In this document: positions 47,411 to 59,713 of the stretch, piece after piece
How positions within the stretch are numbered: position 1 is the first letter of the stretch
How the letters are laid out: every line of letters begins with the position of its first letter
From: Hypericum androsaemum
Taxonomy: Eukaryota > Streptophyta > Magnoliopsida > Malpighiales > Hypericaceae
NCBI GenBank assembly: GCA_963995505.1
Contig: OZ023192.1
Location: 960,001 to 1,024,000 of the forward strand
Length of the DNA stretch: 64,000 nucleotides
Direction: 5' to 3'
The notes under the pieces: generated by a model
What the model saw: the letters and a program-made list of their open reading frames with translations, nothing else
Told to the model about the DNA's origin: nothing
Database searches by the model: none
Made by a program: the position numbers and the translations under genes

Positions 47411-47860
47411 TTGTCTGGTGGGACGTCCTACTATCAGCCAGGTTTCGGTGTGACCACCTCCGCCTTTGCTTCTCACCCGTCCCAACACGACCAGTCGGGT
47501 TATGGCTTGGTCCGCTCTGAATCCCAGCCTTCCCAGCAATTAACTCCCCTTGGTCAAAGGTTTAGTTTCTTTTATTTTGTGGTGTTGATTTTTAAGTTAA
47601 TTAATATATTTTCAACTAATCTTCTTAATTTTTTTGTATTTTATTATTTTGTTAATAACAGTGGTCTGTTTAGAGAGAATTTATCTGGTGGGACATCCTA
47701 CCTTCAGCCAAGTTTCGGGGTGACTACCTCCGCCTTCGCTTCTCACCCGTCCTAACACGAGCAGTCGAGTTACGACTTGGCCTACTCTGGATTCCAGCCA
47801 TCCCAGCAGTTAACTTCCCTAGTCAAAGGTTTGGATTCTACCCTCAGCCGGGTTTCAGCA
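47411..47860 (+). repeat. 270-bp tandem duplication of an exon
   Basis: CTGGTGGGAC(G/A)TCCTAC recurs at 47415 and 47685. Each unit encodes a Ser/Gln/Gly-rich segment (FGVTTSAFASHPS) of the mobile-domain gene plus AT-rich intron-like sequence. The second copy has an early stop after HPS. Confidence 0.8.
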
Positions 47861-47869
47861 TGAGTTAAT

Positions 47870-49000
47870 TAATTTTGCAAAGTTAACAAAGCATAATTTA
47901 GATAAAGAAAATGTCATATTTAAGGACACACAACTACTGAATATTCCTAACTAATACATAATTAACTAGCAACATCTACATATAAAATTTGATTATGAAA
48001 ACAAAATTACTTTCCCTTGTAATATAATATAATATAATTTTGTATTCAACAAATATGAAGGGTTCTTATTAATCAATTTCAGCAAATACAATTTAACTTT
48101 AGATTAATCAACTACAAAAATTTAGAAAAGTAAAATAAATCTAAAAAATAATAGCTTCGACTACTCGACTAAGTGCTGCCATTTAAAAAAATAATAGCTT
48201 CAACTACTCGACTAAGTACATAACTCACATAAACCAATTTAAGTTAATTACAAAATTTTGGACTTTTGACCGTAATAATTTATGCCTGGTTCGTTGGTAA
48301 TAAATCATAAATTAGGTACATGCAAGTATAAATTGAATACATGTAAGCATAAATAAGTAGATGTCAAACCTAAAAACATACAAAATACCTCGTACATATT
48401 TAATTTCAACAATTATATTATATTAAACTCATAATTAAAACTAACCTCAAAAGCTTTTTATAGTCCAAAATCTCCGGATCTAACAAATCACCATATATTT
48501 AATCTGCACATAATACTAAAAATTATTAGATAATAGATAATGGATATTAGTCAAGCAATAATTAAAAAAAAACAAAATTCTGAAATTAAATAATAAGAGA
48601 ACTAATTACAAAGTTATATGGTACCGAGTCAAATTTTCATACCTAATAATATAATTAATTAATTTTTGGAATATGCATAACCAATTTATCAACTACCAAT
48701 TTCTGAAATTTAATTATCTAATTATATAATTTTTATAATATAATTACAGAAGTGTATAAACTAACATACAAAAATATTTATCATTAAAAAAATATATTTA
48801 ATGCTGAACCAATTTAATTTTAACCAAAAAAATTCATTACATTCATTAATAACACAGCCTTTCTCTCTTCAATTTTAACCACTCTCTCTGTTTTCTTTGT
48901 CGTATTTTGTGTGCAATGTTAAAGTTACAAACTCAATTTATAGAGCTGTGTTGACAAAAAATCAGGAAAATTCCCGGATCTTGGTGGATAGGAAATCAGA
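47870..49000. other. Very AT-rich interior of the large element
   Basis: No gene or RNA recognised. Confidence 0.5.
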
Positions 49001-49575
49001 AATCTCTATTCCGGATAGATAGCCCCTATCGACCGAGGCACGGGAAAATTTTTTGTTTCTGACCGAGGTACGAAATTTTTTCCCGTTTTTTGGAAATGGA
49101 AAATTTTCCCGTGTCTCGGTAGAAACAGGAAAAATTATAGTGTCTTGCTTCAAAAAATGGGAAAAAATTTTGTATGCTTACGTAGACACCATTTTTGATT
49201 TTTTTTGTAACACTAATTTGATAAAAACCCATGAATAATAACACCATTTAAAAAAAAATCCTTTTGTTTCCGTTGTACTTTTCTTTGTTTTTTTAATAAA
49301 GCACTTAACTTATCAAAAATAATATATATATATTCAAACATCAGAATTCGCACGGAAACGTGGAAGGCCTAACAAATTAGATTTTCTCAAAGCAAAAGAT
49401 ATGCAAAATTATTTCATAGAAAATGAGACTTACTAGATGAGGCAGGATCACCCTCCATTGATTCGTACTCCAAATCTGTGTGTAATGGCCTTCTCCGAGG
49501 AGACGGAGATTCTTCCAATCTTTCGGAATTGGTAGGATGGCCGGATTCTGTAACATATTATATAGGTTTTTGGAT

Positions 49576-49979
49576 AATTCACCTCTTTGAATTCACAAGG
49601 AGCCGGTGATAAATTCTTCATCAAACTACCAGGAGACTTGGGAAAAACTGTACATGATGAATGGAAAAAATAAGTAGGTGATAGACCAAGAATTACATTT
49701 GTTTTTAGTAAATTAGAAAAAAAATGTAAAAAAATGACTATGCAAGAACAGATTAAACGGCATGTCTGGGCTTTCTGCAAAACAGCTATATATACTCCGC
49801 AGACCTATGGATATTATGATCATAAGAAAAAGAAAAAATATGTTAAGAAAAGTACATCCTATAGAAAAGATAAACTATGGAAAAAAAATGTTACTAAAAA
49901 ACCTAGGAATAGAAAATGTACATGTTTTATTTGTGGTGATCCAAGTCACCTAGCAAACAGATGTCCAATAAATAAATAA
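49576..49979 (+). pseudogene. Endogenous pararetrovirus (Caulimoviridae) coat-protein remnant
   Basis: About 130 codons in one plus frame resemble the end of the coat protein of plant pararetroviruses: a nucleic-acid-binding region very rich in Lys, followed by a CCHC zinc knuckle (CxCxxCxxxxHxxxxCP) just before the stop. The frame is broken by an in-frame TAA at 49671-49673 and begins without a start after another stop at 49575. No movement protein, protease or reverse transcriptase is seen nearby. It is a short dead relic of an old integration. A retrotransposon Gag knuckle is the alternative; the CxC spacing and Lys-rich context favour caulimovirids. Confidence 0.6.
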
Positions 49980-50515
49980 ATAAATATAAATATATGATTC
50001 CACTACACTTTTGAGGGATGGGTCCAAAATAAATCTAGTAGCACCACACGGATCCGAGGAATATCTGTAGATGTTAAATATCAAATTTGTAATATTATAA
50101 ATTACATATATATAATTTTAAAAATTCGTATCTAAAGTATAGTGCGGTAGACACTGTTAAAATCATAAGTCATGCGGCGGGACCAACAATAAAGTCTCGA
50201 GGTGCGATTTAATAATAAAGTATATCTTATGCTTAATGCACTAGTTTCATTTTCGATGGAAGAGGCGGGACCAAAAATATCCTTCTTTCTCATTCTGTGA
50301 TGTTTCCCAGCCGTGTGATATGCAGTGTCTATTCCACTCTAATACAAATTCAAACGGTTTTATTTGGATGGTGTTGATCTTGATCATCTTATTAACTTCA
50401 GTACCTAAATCAATTTTCATTTTTGAGTAATCCAAAATGAAATTACCTTAACAATCTAACCCCATGTTTATCAAACCTCTCGTTATTCCTCAAATTTGTT
50501 GCAGGTTTTTGTTCT

Positions 50516-50680
50516 TTTAGTGTGAAAATTTAACCGCCTCGTTATTACGGAGCCGACATCGACTCAACTTTTTCTTACAATAAGTTTGTCTTAAAATTTT
50601 AGAAAATTTTACCGCCTCATTATTACGGAGCCGACATCGACTAAACTTTTTCTTACAATAAGTTTGTCTTAAAATTTTAG
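50516..50680. repeat. 78-bp tandem duplication
   Basis: ACCGCCTC(G/A)TTATTACGGAG occurs 78 bp apart (50533 and 50611), with the following TTTTTCTTACAATAAG also repeated. Two units, few differences. Confidence 0.85.
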
Positions 50681-50724
50681 GTATTAGAATGATGGGGCCA
50701 AATCTAACCAAGACCGTCTTGGAC

Positions 50725-50940
50725 GATTCAATTGTTGATTTAGTTATGATTCAATGGTTCACTTAATTATGATTCAATGGTCTACCTAGTTATGATTCAA
50801 TGGTCCGTTTTTTCCCATCCCGAATAAATCGGGGTCCGTCCCAGTTACCCAGTTACGATTCAATGGTTTACTCAGTTACGATTCAATGGTTTACTCAGTT
50901 ACGATTCAATAGTTTACCCAGTTATGATTCAATGGTTGTG
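50725..50940. repeat. 23-bp minisatellite
   Basis: Seven or eight units near AGTTA(C/T)GATTCAATGGTTTAC, with a 40-bp interruption at about 50795-50845. Confidence 0.85.
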
Positions 50941-51067
50941 AGCTTTTTTATTTTGCACCCCCGTATTTCTGCATTTTTGCAAAATAGTCTCCGCGAGTCC
51001 TTCAATAAAAATTCTCCAGCACCGTACTGAATTTGGCCTCCGAGATCAAATCCGGTTCCATTAGAAT

Positions 51068-51340
51068 GAGTTAATATCACGATCTATTATAATCTAACGG
51101 CCTATCATTTGATGGCACTTTGACGGACTCAATTAAGTGTGGGACGGAAGAATTTATGACATGAATTGGCCTAAAAGTCCTCCGTGTATGATTGGTTGGT
51201 TAACATAACTTTTTTTTAACCTAACTTTTGACCGACCACGTGTAAAAAGTATTTTTTTAATGATAAAAGCTCTAATAAGTGATATCCAGTCGGATCCTAT
51301 TCTAGAAGTGTCTATCTTAATATTATTTTTTGGAAAAAGT
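51068..51340 (+). repeat. Diverged repeat, copy 1
   Basis: Similar to 53130-53390 in the same orientation: shared GTGTGGGACGGAAGA, GGTTAACATAACTTTT, AAAAGTATTTTTTT and TATCTTAATATTATTTTTT blocks in the same order, with small indels. Confidence 0.75.
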
Positions 51341-52417
51341 ATATATAAGTACTCTGTAGTTTAGTGCATTTCAAGATAAGGCCATGTGATTTTTTCCGTC
51401 CAAAATCAGTCGCTGTGGTTTGTTTTCTCTGACATTTCCGAGTTCCGGATAGCCCGGGAAGATGCCCAGCCACATGTTTGTCCATGCGGGCGCCACGTCT
51501 GCCAAAACGATGCCGTTTATTGTCTTAACTGGATAGTCCACTTGTGTAAGTCGAGATGACATGGCATATGGAAAATATCCAAATTAGTCTCAATTTGAAA
51601 TAAATTATTTTTAAAAGCCCCACGATATTTAAATTTTGGCATATAAAATAGGATATAAGTCAGATTGAGCTGAAATTTGATATGGAGAATTCTCTAAATA
51701 CTTATAATTTTCGAAAAAAATTTCAGAAATTTCCTCGACCTAGAACTATTTTTTTATTTTTCTCGAAATGACGTTCATAAATATATTTCAATGAAAAAGG
51801 CTCAAACTCAATGGATTTAAACAAGAGATATAAAGAATTTTCGATTCTAAGTCTCTAGTTTCAATATATTTTTTATTGGACTTTAACGTGACAAGCGTTA
51901 AAGTGGGAAATGTTTCAAGGAAATAATGATATCCCCTCCCTTTATTTTTATTGCCGTTTTACTTCTTTGGAAAACGTCTGCAGAGACATTTTAGTAACTG
52001 TGACTTGGCATTAAACGTTTTTCTTTATTTGGATTTTGATTTATGAGTTGGAATTCTAATTGTGGCTGTTATTGTCCAAGTTATTAATGGCTAATATTGA
52101 TGAGATTGTGGAACATTAGCCACGGTACAATTGAAACTAAAGCACTAGGGAGATGCAAGAAGCTTCTCGATGTTGACTTTATTTGGGAATTTCCTTTCCT
52201 TTTTCCCCCCGAGGAGAAGGAGGCCAGATTCGATACATAATGGTGCATCATGTACGGTGCAAACCAAAGGACACAACAATGATATATTTGTAAAAAGGAA
52301 AAGAGAGGAGTAAATTTGATATTTAAAATTTAAACAACTAGCCTTTTTAATTAGGAGTTATGAGAACTAAATTTATTCCTAATCACCTGATTATCTATTC
52401 AAGTCAAAAAGAGAAAA

Positions 52418-52780
52418 TTACAAAACTAACTTTATCATATGCCATTTCATATAGAAGAAAATTCTGCAGGTACACTTATAAAATTCTTCACACATTTCAA
52501 CAATCTCATGAACATGAGCTAGAGGATGAGCCGGAGCATCTGCCTGTGGCCTCTCAATAATTTCACCGACCTTCTCCTTGTCATGATCCACAATTTGAGG
52601 CAAGGGAGCCGTCGATGCTGAAGCATCTCCAGTAGTTGCAAATGGATCCTGAAAATCTTCACAACTAGCATGATCTAATTGAGATGGAATATAGTCTGGG
52701 TCAGATTGGTCATTCGTCGTGTCGTAGACAGCAATTTCTGCACTCTCACGCTGCTTCACCTGATATAGCATAATAAATGG
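52418..52780 (-). other. Unidentified open frame
   Basis: A minus-strand open stretch behind a good acceptor-like TATCAG near 52760 encodes an acidic, Asp/Pro/Ala-rich segment (DTTNDQSDPDYIPSQLDHAS). It has no start and no family I recognise. It could be an orphan exon or transposon coding sequence. Confidence 0.25.
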
Positions 52781-53129
52781 CATGAAATAAAATATGTATT
52801 CTTGATACATCATGCTAAATAACACTGTCGAAAAATTAAATCTCGGGGTGAATGAAAATTGGCATCGAAGTGACACAGTTTTATCGGCTGTCACGAATTT
52901 GAGATTTATGACTGATATAATTGTTTATTTATTGACCATGGTTAATAGGGAGTGTTAATGGCTGTAACCGCTCATCTAAGAAGGTAGTATTCCTACGGTT
53001 TGTTCAAATCGTGATTGTGAGTATTTTCTACTATTTTAATGTTGTCCAATTATGTGTTTCTTATGTTATTTATATTATATGCCCTATGATTGCATGACAA
53101 TAATAACACACCAATATCTAAATAATTGA

Positions 53130-53390
53130 CTAAATTAACATTAATGTCGCGATCCATTATACTCTCAGTGCTACCACTTGATGACACCTTGAGGTCCTCG
53201 ACGAACTCAATAAAAGTGTGGGACGGAAGATTTTGACATGAATTGGAAAAGTTCTCCTTGTATGATTTTGATTGGTTAACATAACTTTTGACCACGTGCA
53301 AAAAGTATTTTTTTATGATAAAAATTTTTAGAGTCGAAAATTATCGTATCCTATTTTAAAAATATCTATCTTAATATTATTTTTTACATT
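53130..53390 (+). repeat. Diverged repeat, copy 2, upstream of the alpha-glucosidase
   Basis: Pairs with 51068-51340. It ends about 130 bp before the alpha-glucosidase ATG, so part of this gene's upstream region exists twice. Confidence 0.75.
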
Positions 53391-53520
53391 CTTGAAAATA
53401 AAATGTTTTAAATAAATTCAAATCTATGCTGCCGACACTGGTTGTCTAAGCATAAAAAGTATTTAAGCATGCATACACCCTTTGCTTATGCTAATTTCCT
53501 GCAAACACAAAACAACAGAA

Positions 53521-56500
53521 ATGGACGAGAGTCACAAGTACAGACCCTCTCATTCCCTTAACGTCTCACCTATCTTCTTCTTCTTCCTCCAAACTTCACT
53601 TCTCCTCTTGTCCCCATGGATTCCATTGTCGAATGGCCAAGAAGCTGTTGGGTATGGCTATGTTGTTACCGAGGTTGAATCTGATCTACTAAGAGGGTCG
53701 CTTACAGCCGAGCTTGGCCTCATCAGTTCTTCCTCCGTTTATGGCGATGACATCCCTAGTCTCACTCTTTCTGTTAGGTAAACTCGAATTCGGGAACCTC
53801 TTGTGGTTAATACACTTGTCATTTTTCAAAAATAAAGATCTAAAACTAGATACAATTAAAATCAACAGATTTTGGACCCGTCGGTTGGAGATTCAAGTAG
53901 GGCCTAATTGCAATCCGTACTTAGTAGTAAAGTATATGGAATTCTGCCTTGTTTTATAATGGAATTCTTGTGTAATTACTGACGTGCAGTTTCGAGAAGA
54001 AAGACATGCTAAGAATCAGAATAACAGATTCCAAGAAGCAAAGATGGGAAATTCCACAAAAAATAATCCCCCGCCCCCAACCAAAAACACAGGAAAGTGT
54101 ATTATTATTACGAAGGAGGAACTCAGTGCATTACCACAACCACCAGATGCTCAGAGCCTCCTCCAACCTCAACTCCGACCTCTCCTTCACCCTCCACAAC
54201 ACCACCAAGTTCGGGTTCTCCATCGCGCGCAAGTCCTCCGGCGACACGCTCTTCGACACTTCCCCGGACCCTACGTACCCCTCCACGTGCCTCGTCTACA
54301 AGGATCAGTACATCCAGCTCTCCTCCAGTCTACCATCGGCTAGGTACGGGTGAAAACCATTACATTGTACACAGCAGCAGCGGAGCTAGAAAATTTGGAG
54401 AACGGAAACAATATAATTCGTTTCAAAAAATTCAAAGCATGTATTTTTTCATTATGTGTTTGTTTGCGTGGGCCACTGAGCTAGGTAGGTACTATATTTT
54501 TAATATTTTTTAGTTGATTTTATTTATTTATGGTAGTATAGTTAAACTAATTAAGATCTTGTAATATATATTAAAAGATTAAAGAATGTCTAAATTTTTT
54601 TAAGATTTAGTTTCAATTTTTAGGTAGATTAATTTTTTAGTGTGGTCAATTTTTAATTTTTGTGAGAACATATATTAAAAAATATACCTAGTTAACAAAC
54701 AAAAAAAATTAAGTGGAGTGCCTGCGCCCCTGATTGTACATATCATGGTTTTAAAAAATGACCCGGAGGCCGACCCAGGATTTCTCCCGTCCTCCGGGTC
54801 GGCCGGTCGAACCGGGCGAACCACCGGTCGGACCAAATATTTTTATTTTTATTTTTAAATAATATATATATATATGTAGGTTAAAATATACTTATTTTTC
54901 TTAAAAAAAAGTAGACTTAATTTTTTATCTCTCCACTCTATAAATCTACTTATTTATTTATTTATTACTTTATAAATTTGTCAAATCAATTTTTTCTTCG
55001 AAAACTACCAAAAAAGTCAATTTCGCCCATTTTTGTACTAACCGGGTTCGACCGGTCATGATGGACCTCAAAATCGGCCGGTCCGACCAGATTTGGTCCG
55101 GTTAGTACAGACCTCGGTCAAAAACCTAAAAACGACCCGGTCTTGTGCCCGTTTTACGGTCCAACCGGTCGAACCACCGGTCAGACTGCGTTTTTTAAAA
55201 CCATGGTACATATTACTTATAAACTGGTACTTCATAACGATAGTTTTAATTTTCTACGGGGCTAATCTTGCGTTGTAAAATAAATTTGTTCAAAACAAAT
55301 TAATTTAGACACTAAGACAATTATGCGTTTTTGGATTAGTAAATGGTAAAATTTGATCGTGAACATTTTGAAAGTGATTTAGACATAAAATGCAATTATA
55401 CATTTTCCGGACAAATATATGATGAAAATTGACCGTTTATTCTCTTATATTACTAATGTACGTGTTACTTATAAACTTAGGTACTTTTATAACTATAATT
55501 TAATTTTCTACGGGGTTAATCTTGCGTTGTAAAATAAATTTGTACAGAACAAATAAATTTATACACATAAGACGATTATATATTTTCGAACTAGTACATG
55601 GTAAAATTTGATTTTGAACTTTTTGAAAGTAATTTAGACAGATAAGATAATTATACTTTTTCCCAACTAATATATGACAAAACTATCGTTGGTCTAAGTG
55701 GTAAGAAATATAGAGTTACTTAAGTACATTTCGATTCAAGATTAACGAATGTCGAGAAAACTATTTATTTATTTTAATAATGTTTGATTCTGAATAGAAG
55801 AGATTATTGGTACAGGTCATCCATCTATGGTATTGGAGAGCACACAAAGAGCACGTTCAGGTTGGTCCCCAACACCAGCCAGACGCTGACCCTGTGGAAC
55901 GCCGACATCTTCAGTGCCCTATACGACGTCAACTTGTACGGGTCGCAACCATTTTACATGGACGTCCGGTCGTCTCCTGTGGCTGGAAGTGCACACGGGG
56001 TGCTGTTGATGAACAGTAATGGAATGGACGTCGTTTATGGAGGCGATAGGATAACGTACCATGTGACCGGTGGTATCATTGATTTGTACATTTTTGCTGG
56101 GCCAACACCCCAGTTGGTCGTCCAGCAGTATACTGAGCTCATTGGTCGTCCGGCTCCCATGCCTTATTGGTCATTCGGTACGTACCTAAACCCTTTTCAT
56201 AATTTTCTACAAGCTTTCTAATAACATAAGTCAAAAATTTCTTGGATAGAATTGGTTTGTACGATACAAAACAATTTTGAGCTGTTTAGATTATCTGGTT
56301 AGCGTGGTGTGATTGTTTATAGGTGTAAAAAATTAGAGTTTTATTTAATGGTTTACTGTTGCTTACACTGCCTCTGTTTAGTCGTACATTGGAAAAATTA
56401 AATTTTGAGCAAATTTTGACACGAAAGAATTGATTTTTACAACATGGTTTGTCAGTTAGATCTATTGAGATTATCACATCGTGAACTACGTGTATATTAG

Positions 56501-59042
56501 CTTTGTTTATTAAGTGAAAAAAATTTACGTACACATTGTATTAAATTTTGAGCCGCGTATAAATTTTTTAACATGATTCCAGATCAAGTAGATCTCATGA
56601 TGCACTGTAAATCAGTATAGACTATAGAATGAGTTTAAAAGGCATAAAACAAGATTAATTATGCAACTAATTCCTACATTCATAATTAGTATATCAGATC
56701 AGATTGATCTCTTCTGATCTTTCCTAAGTTTCCACATAGGATTCCACCAGTGCAGATATGGCTACAAGAACGTGTCGGTTCTTGAGGGAGTGGTCGCGGG
56801 GTATGCAAATGCAAATATTCCTCTTGAAGTGATGTGGACGGATATCGATTACATGGACGCCTACAAGGATTTCACTCTCGATCCTCTCAATTTCCCCGCC
56901 GATCAAATGAAGGCATTCGTCGATAAACTTCATGCAAGTGGCCAAAAATATGTTGTCATCGTAGAGCCCGGTAAATCTTTTAGATCAATTGGTAAAGTAT
57001 TGGTCTTGGTTAATCGGATATTTTAAATTTTTGATTCAAAAAATACATATGCATCAAAGCTCTGATAGGAAAATGTTGTCGTCGTTCGTAGTCTAACCTG
57101 ACTTAAATTCGTATTAATCTTCAAATTTCATGAAAGTGGACAAAAATATGTTATTCATAGACATATATCAAGTGAAAATCTAGGTTAATAAGATGTTTCA
57201 AATTAGAGTTTCAGAAATACATATGCATTGGAACTAGGAGGAAAAATATTTTGCCCATGTTTGTACTCCAACTTAACTTAAATTCAGATTAATTGACCAG
57301 TCGGTGCTTCCTCTGTATCACCTAGTCGACTGTATCATTGTAATATCTGGTGCTCTACTGTGATTGTGCTTCCTCTACAGGCATCAGTATAAATGAATCA
57401 TATGCCACTTACACCAGAGGCATGGAAGCCGATGTCTTCATCAAGCGCGACGGAGTTCCATACGAGGGCTTAGTCTGGCCTGGACCGACCTACTTCCCTG
57501 ACTTCCTCAACCCGAAAGCCGAGGCTTTCTGGGGCGAGGAGATCCGAATCTTCAGGGATCAGCTCCTCCCTGTCGACGGACTCTGGATCGACATGAACGA
57601 GATAGCCAACTTCAACACGTCGCAACCAACACCGAACTCCACCCTCGACGATCCACCTTACAGGATCAACAACGGGGGAGTGAGGAATCCTATCAATCTA
57701 AAAACCGTCCCTGCATCGTCCCTGCATTATGGCAACATCACGGAGTACAATGTGCATAACATGAATGGCCTACTGGAGTCGAAGGCGACGCATGCCGGTT
57801 TGATCAATGCAACAGGAAGAAGGGCTTTTGTGCTTAGCAGGTCGACTTTCGCCAGTTCGGGGAGATACACCGCGCACTGGACGGGCGACATTGTCTCCAC
57901 CTGGGATAATTTGGCTAACACGATTCCTGCCATCCTGAGTTTCGGACTCTTCGGGATTCCAATGGTTGGTGCTGACATTTGTGGTTTTGTTGGAAATACA
58001 ACTGAAGAGCTATGTCGACGTTGGATTCAGGTATAACACAGCCGTCCTTTTCTCAATAGTCAAAACTACTTAGTATTCATACATCCACTAGCTCGATTAA
58101 TCCGGGTTAGAATCTTACACATAACTCGAACTGCAGGTAGGTGCATTCTACCCCTTCGCAAGGGATCACTCGGACAACAACACGATCAACCAAGAGCTGT
58201 ATGCCTGGGAATCAGTGGCTGCAACGGCCAGGAAAGTTCTCGGCCTCCGCTACCAACTGCTTCCGTACTACTACACACTAATGTACGAAGCTCACATCAA
58301 CGGGACACCGATTGCAAGGCCGCTCTTCTTCTGCTTCCCCGAGGACACCAACACCTATGGAATCAGCCAGCAGTTCCTGATAGGCAGAGGGATGCTGGTG
58401 TCACCGGTTTTAGTGTCGGGGGCGAGCACAGTGGAGGCGTACTTCCCTGCAGGGAACTGGTTCAGCCTGTTCAACTACTCTGAATCGGTTAGCATAAAAT
58501 CAGGAAGGAACATCACCCTCGACGCACCTGATGATCACATCAATGTCCATATCAGGGAGGGGAACATCTTGGCAATGCAAGGGGAAGCAATGACCACCGA
58601 AGCTGCTCGAAAGACGCCTTTTCGGCTCATGGTGGCGCTTAGCGACGAGGAGAATAGCACGGGGGAGGTGTTCTTGGACAATGGGGAGGACTTGGAGATG
58701 GGAGGTGGCAACGGGAATTGGACTTCGGTCAAGTTCAGTGGCGGGATATCCGGAACAACTGCGTTGGTCATATCAGAAGTCACGAATGGCGGGTTCGCTC
58801 TGAACCAAGGTTGGGTTATAGAGAAGGTGAGTTTTGTTGGGTTGGACAAGGATTTGAGTGGTGAGGATTACCAGGTACATGTTAGGACGGGATCCAACTA
58901 CAGTGAGATGAATCCAATAGCAAGCTTCAGCACAGATGGGCAGTTTTTGAATGCTGAAATATCAGAACTCTCACTTCAACTGGGGCAAGAGTTTTACTTG
59001 GATGTTGAGTTCAAGCAAGCCAGGCGAATTGGTGAGACTTGA
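53521..59042 (+). CDS. Alpha-glucosidase, glycoside hydrolase family 31
   Basis: Six exons, 53521-53777, 53990-54343, 55816-56177, 56740-56970, 57381-58030 and 58137-59042, give 919 codons plus TGA, normal for plant GH31 enzymes. These secreted enzymes release glucose from maltose and starch-derived oligosaccharides; relatives act on xyloglucan xylose. Seen: hydrophobic signal segment (about 17-38), VGYGYVV start of the mature part, [43 protein letters not shown], nucleophile motif WIDMNE with Asp near 472, and acid/base motif HWTGD with Asp near 571, then [13 protein letters not shown] and the beta-sandwich end. It resembles the Arabidopsis At5g11720 type more than alpha-xylosidase. The residue after the acid/base Asp is Ile, where relatives have Asn. 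An upstream in-frame ATG (53488) is possible. Intron 2 is 1.5 kb and holds a hAT element. Confidence 0.95.
54744..55205. mobile_element. Non-autonomous hAT element, copy 2, in an intron
   Basis: A 462-bp relative of 33867-34321 with perfect terminal repeats CATGGTTTTAAAA/TTTTAAAACCATG. The 8-bp target duplication GTACATAT is intact (54736-54743 and 55206-55213). It lies within intron 2 of the alpha-glucosidase gene, well away from the splice sites. Confidence 0.9.
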
Positions 59043-59700
59043 ATGATAATAATTAGATTGAATCTTCCAATAATCAGTTTCATTTGTAAGATTTGAACCG
59101 AAGATGTCGAACTACTACTTGGATGTGTTTATAAATAAAAGAGAGATTCTTTTCTGCTACTATATTGATTGTACAAATTGTACAGACTTGAATGACATTT
59201 GACATTTGCTCAAACAGGGGCATTTCGAAAGAGAAGAACTGTAAACAAAATCGAATCTTTAAGAAAACAAGATAACCAAAGCCTCAATTTTGTTAGCGTT
59301 GGTGACACCGAAACTCTTAGAGCGAACATGCAGTGCGATGCGTCAATGGCTGACTTTCGGATAACTTGCTCAATTTTTTTTTTGTTGCTAAAGGTGGGAA
59401 GGTGAATTGTGACACTGAAATGAGTTGTTGAAATTGCACTTCTGATACAATTTGTGATACATGATATTCGAACCTGAGCATCTTGACGATATGAAGTTTT
59501 TCCAATTTCCCCTTAAAAAAAAGTTTTCCCAGTTCCAAAAGAAAACTATAAAACTATGTAACCAAGTGTACAAAACTCTGCTTCAAAGACTTCCCGCAAA
59601 ATTACTTGAACGTGACACAGTATTCCGCTCTCTCTCTACTCCAAAGCAATCATAACTTGAAACACTTGGACCTAGCTTCCCTTATCTCAACCTTATGAAT
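59043..59700. other. 3' flank of alpha-glucosidase
   Basis: Includes the 3' UTR (AATAAA-like ATAAATAAAAG near 59130). Nothing else recognised. Confidence 0.5.
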
Positions 59701-59713
59701 CGAGGCATCATGG

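Larger units (their letters stand above)
43621..47860 (+). pseudogene. Plant-mobile-domain (MAIN-like) gene, broken
   Basis: Blocks typical of plant mobile domain proteins (MAIN/MAIN-like, 'phosphatase 7 long form'-like) occur in order on the plus strand: a start-like block at 43621, [20 protein letters not shown] from 43978, YNQLCKAT and LVSMWASERI (44340-44430), LPDISHRDRVLW (about 44810), VLRQFGYLQRIP (about 44905), and HDGYIDWYMKH (about 45100). Stops and frameshifts separate many of them. A G20 run lies before 43978, and an LTR interrupts the gene at 45644-47252. Beyond the LTR a Gln/Ser/Pro-rich C-terminal exon is present twice. Not functional as it stands. Confidence 0.75.
42695..49254. 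mobile_element. Large inverted-repeat (MULE-like) element with a plant-mobile-domain gene
   Basis: About 6.56 kb bounded by diverged inverted repeats of about 200 bp: left ...AAACGGTGTTACTATTCATG, right ...CATGAATAATAACACCATTT, continuing inward through matching CGTGTCTCGGTC-like blocks. Both outer edges are A/T homopolymers, so I could not define a target duplication. The cargo is a decayed plant-mobile-domain (MAIN-like) gene; such genes are known companions of Mutator-like elements. No MURA transposase is seen. A 1.6-kb LTR lies inside it. Confidence 0.65.

Noticed and set aside
51300..51570. One end of another Mutator-like element (GGAAAAAGTATATATAAGTAC...)
   Set aside because: Only one terminus is recognisable; no matching inverted end or target duplication found.
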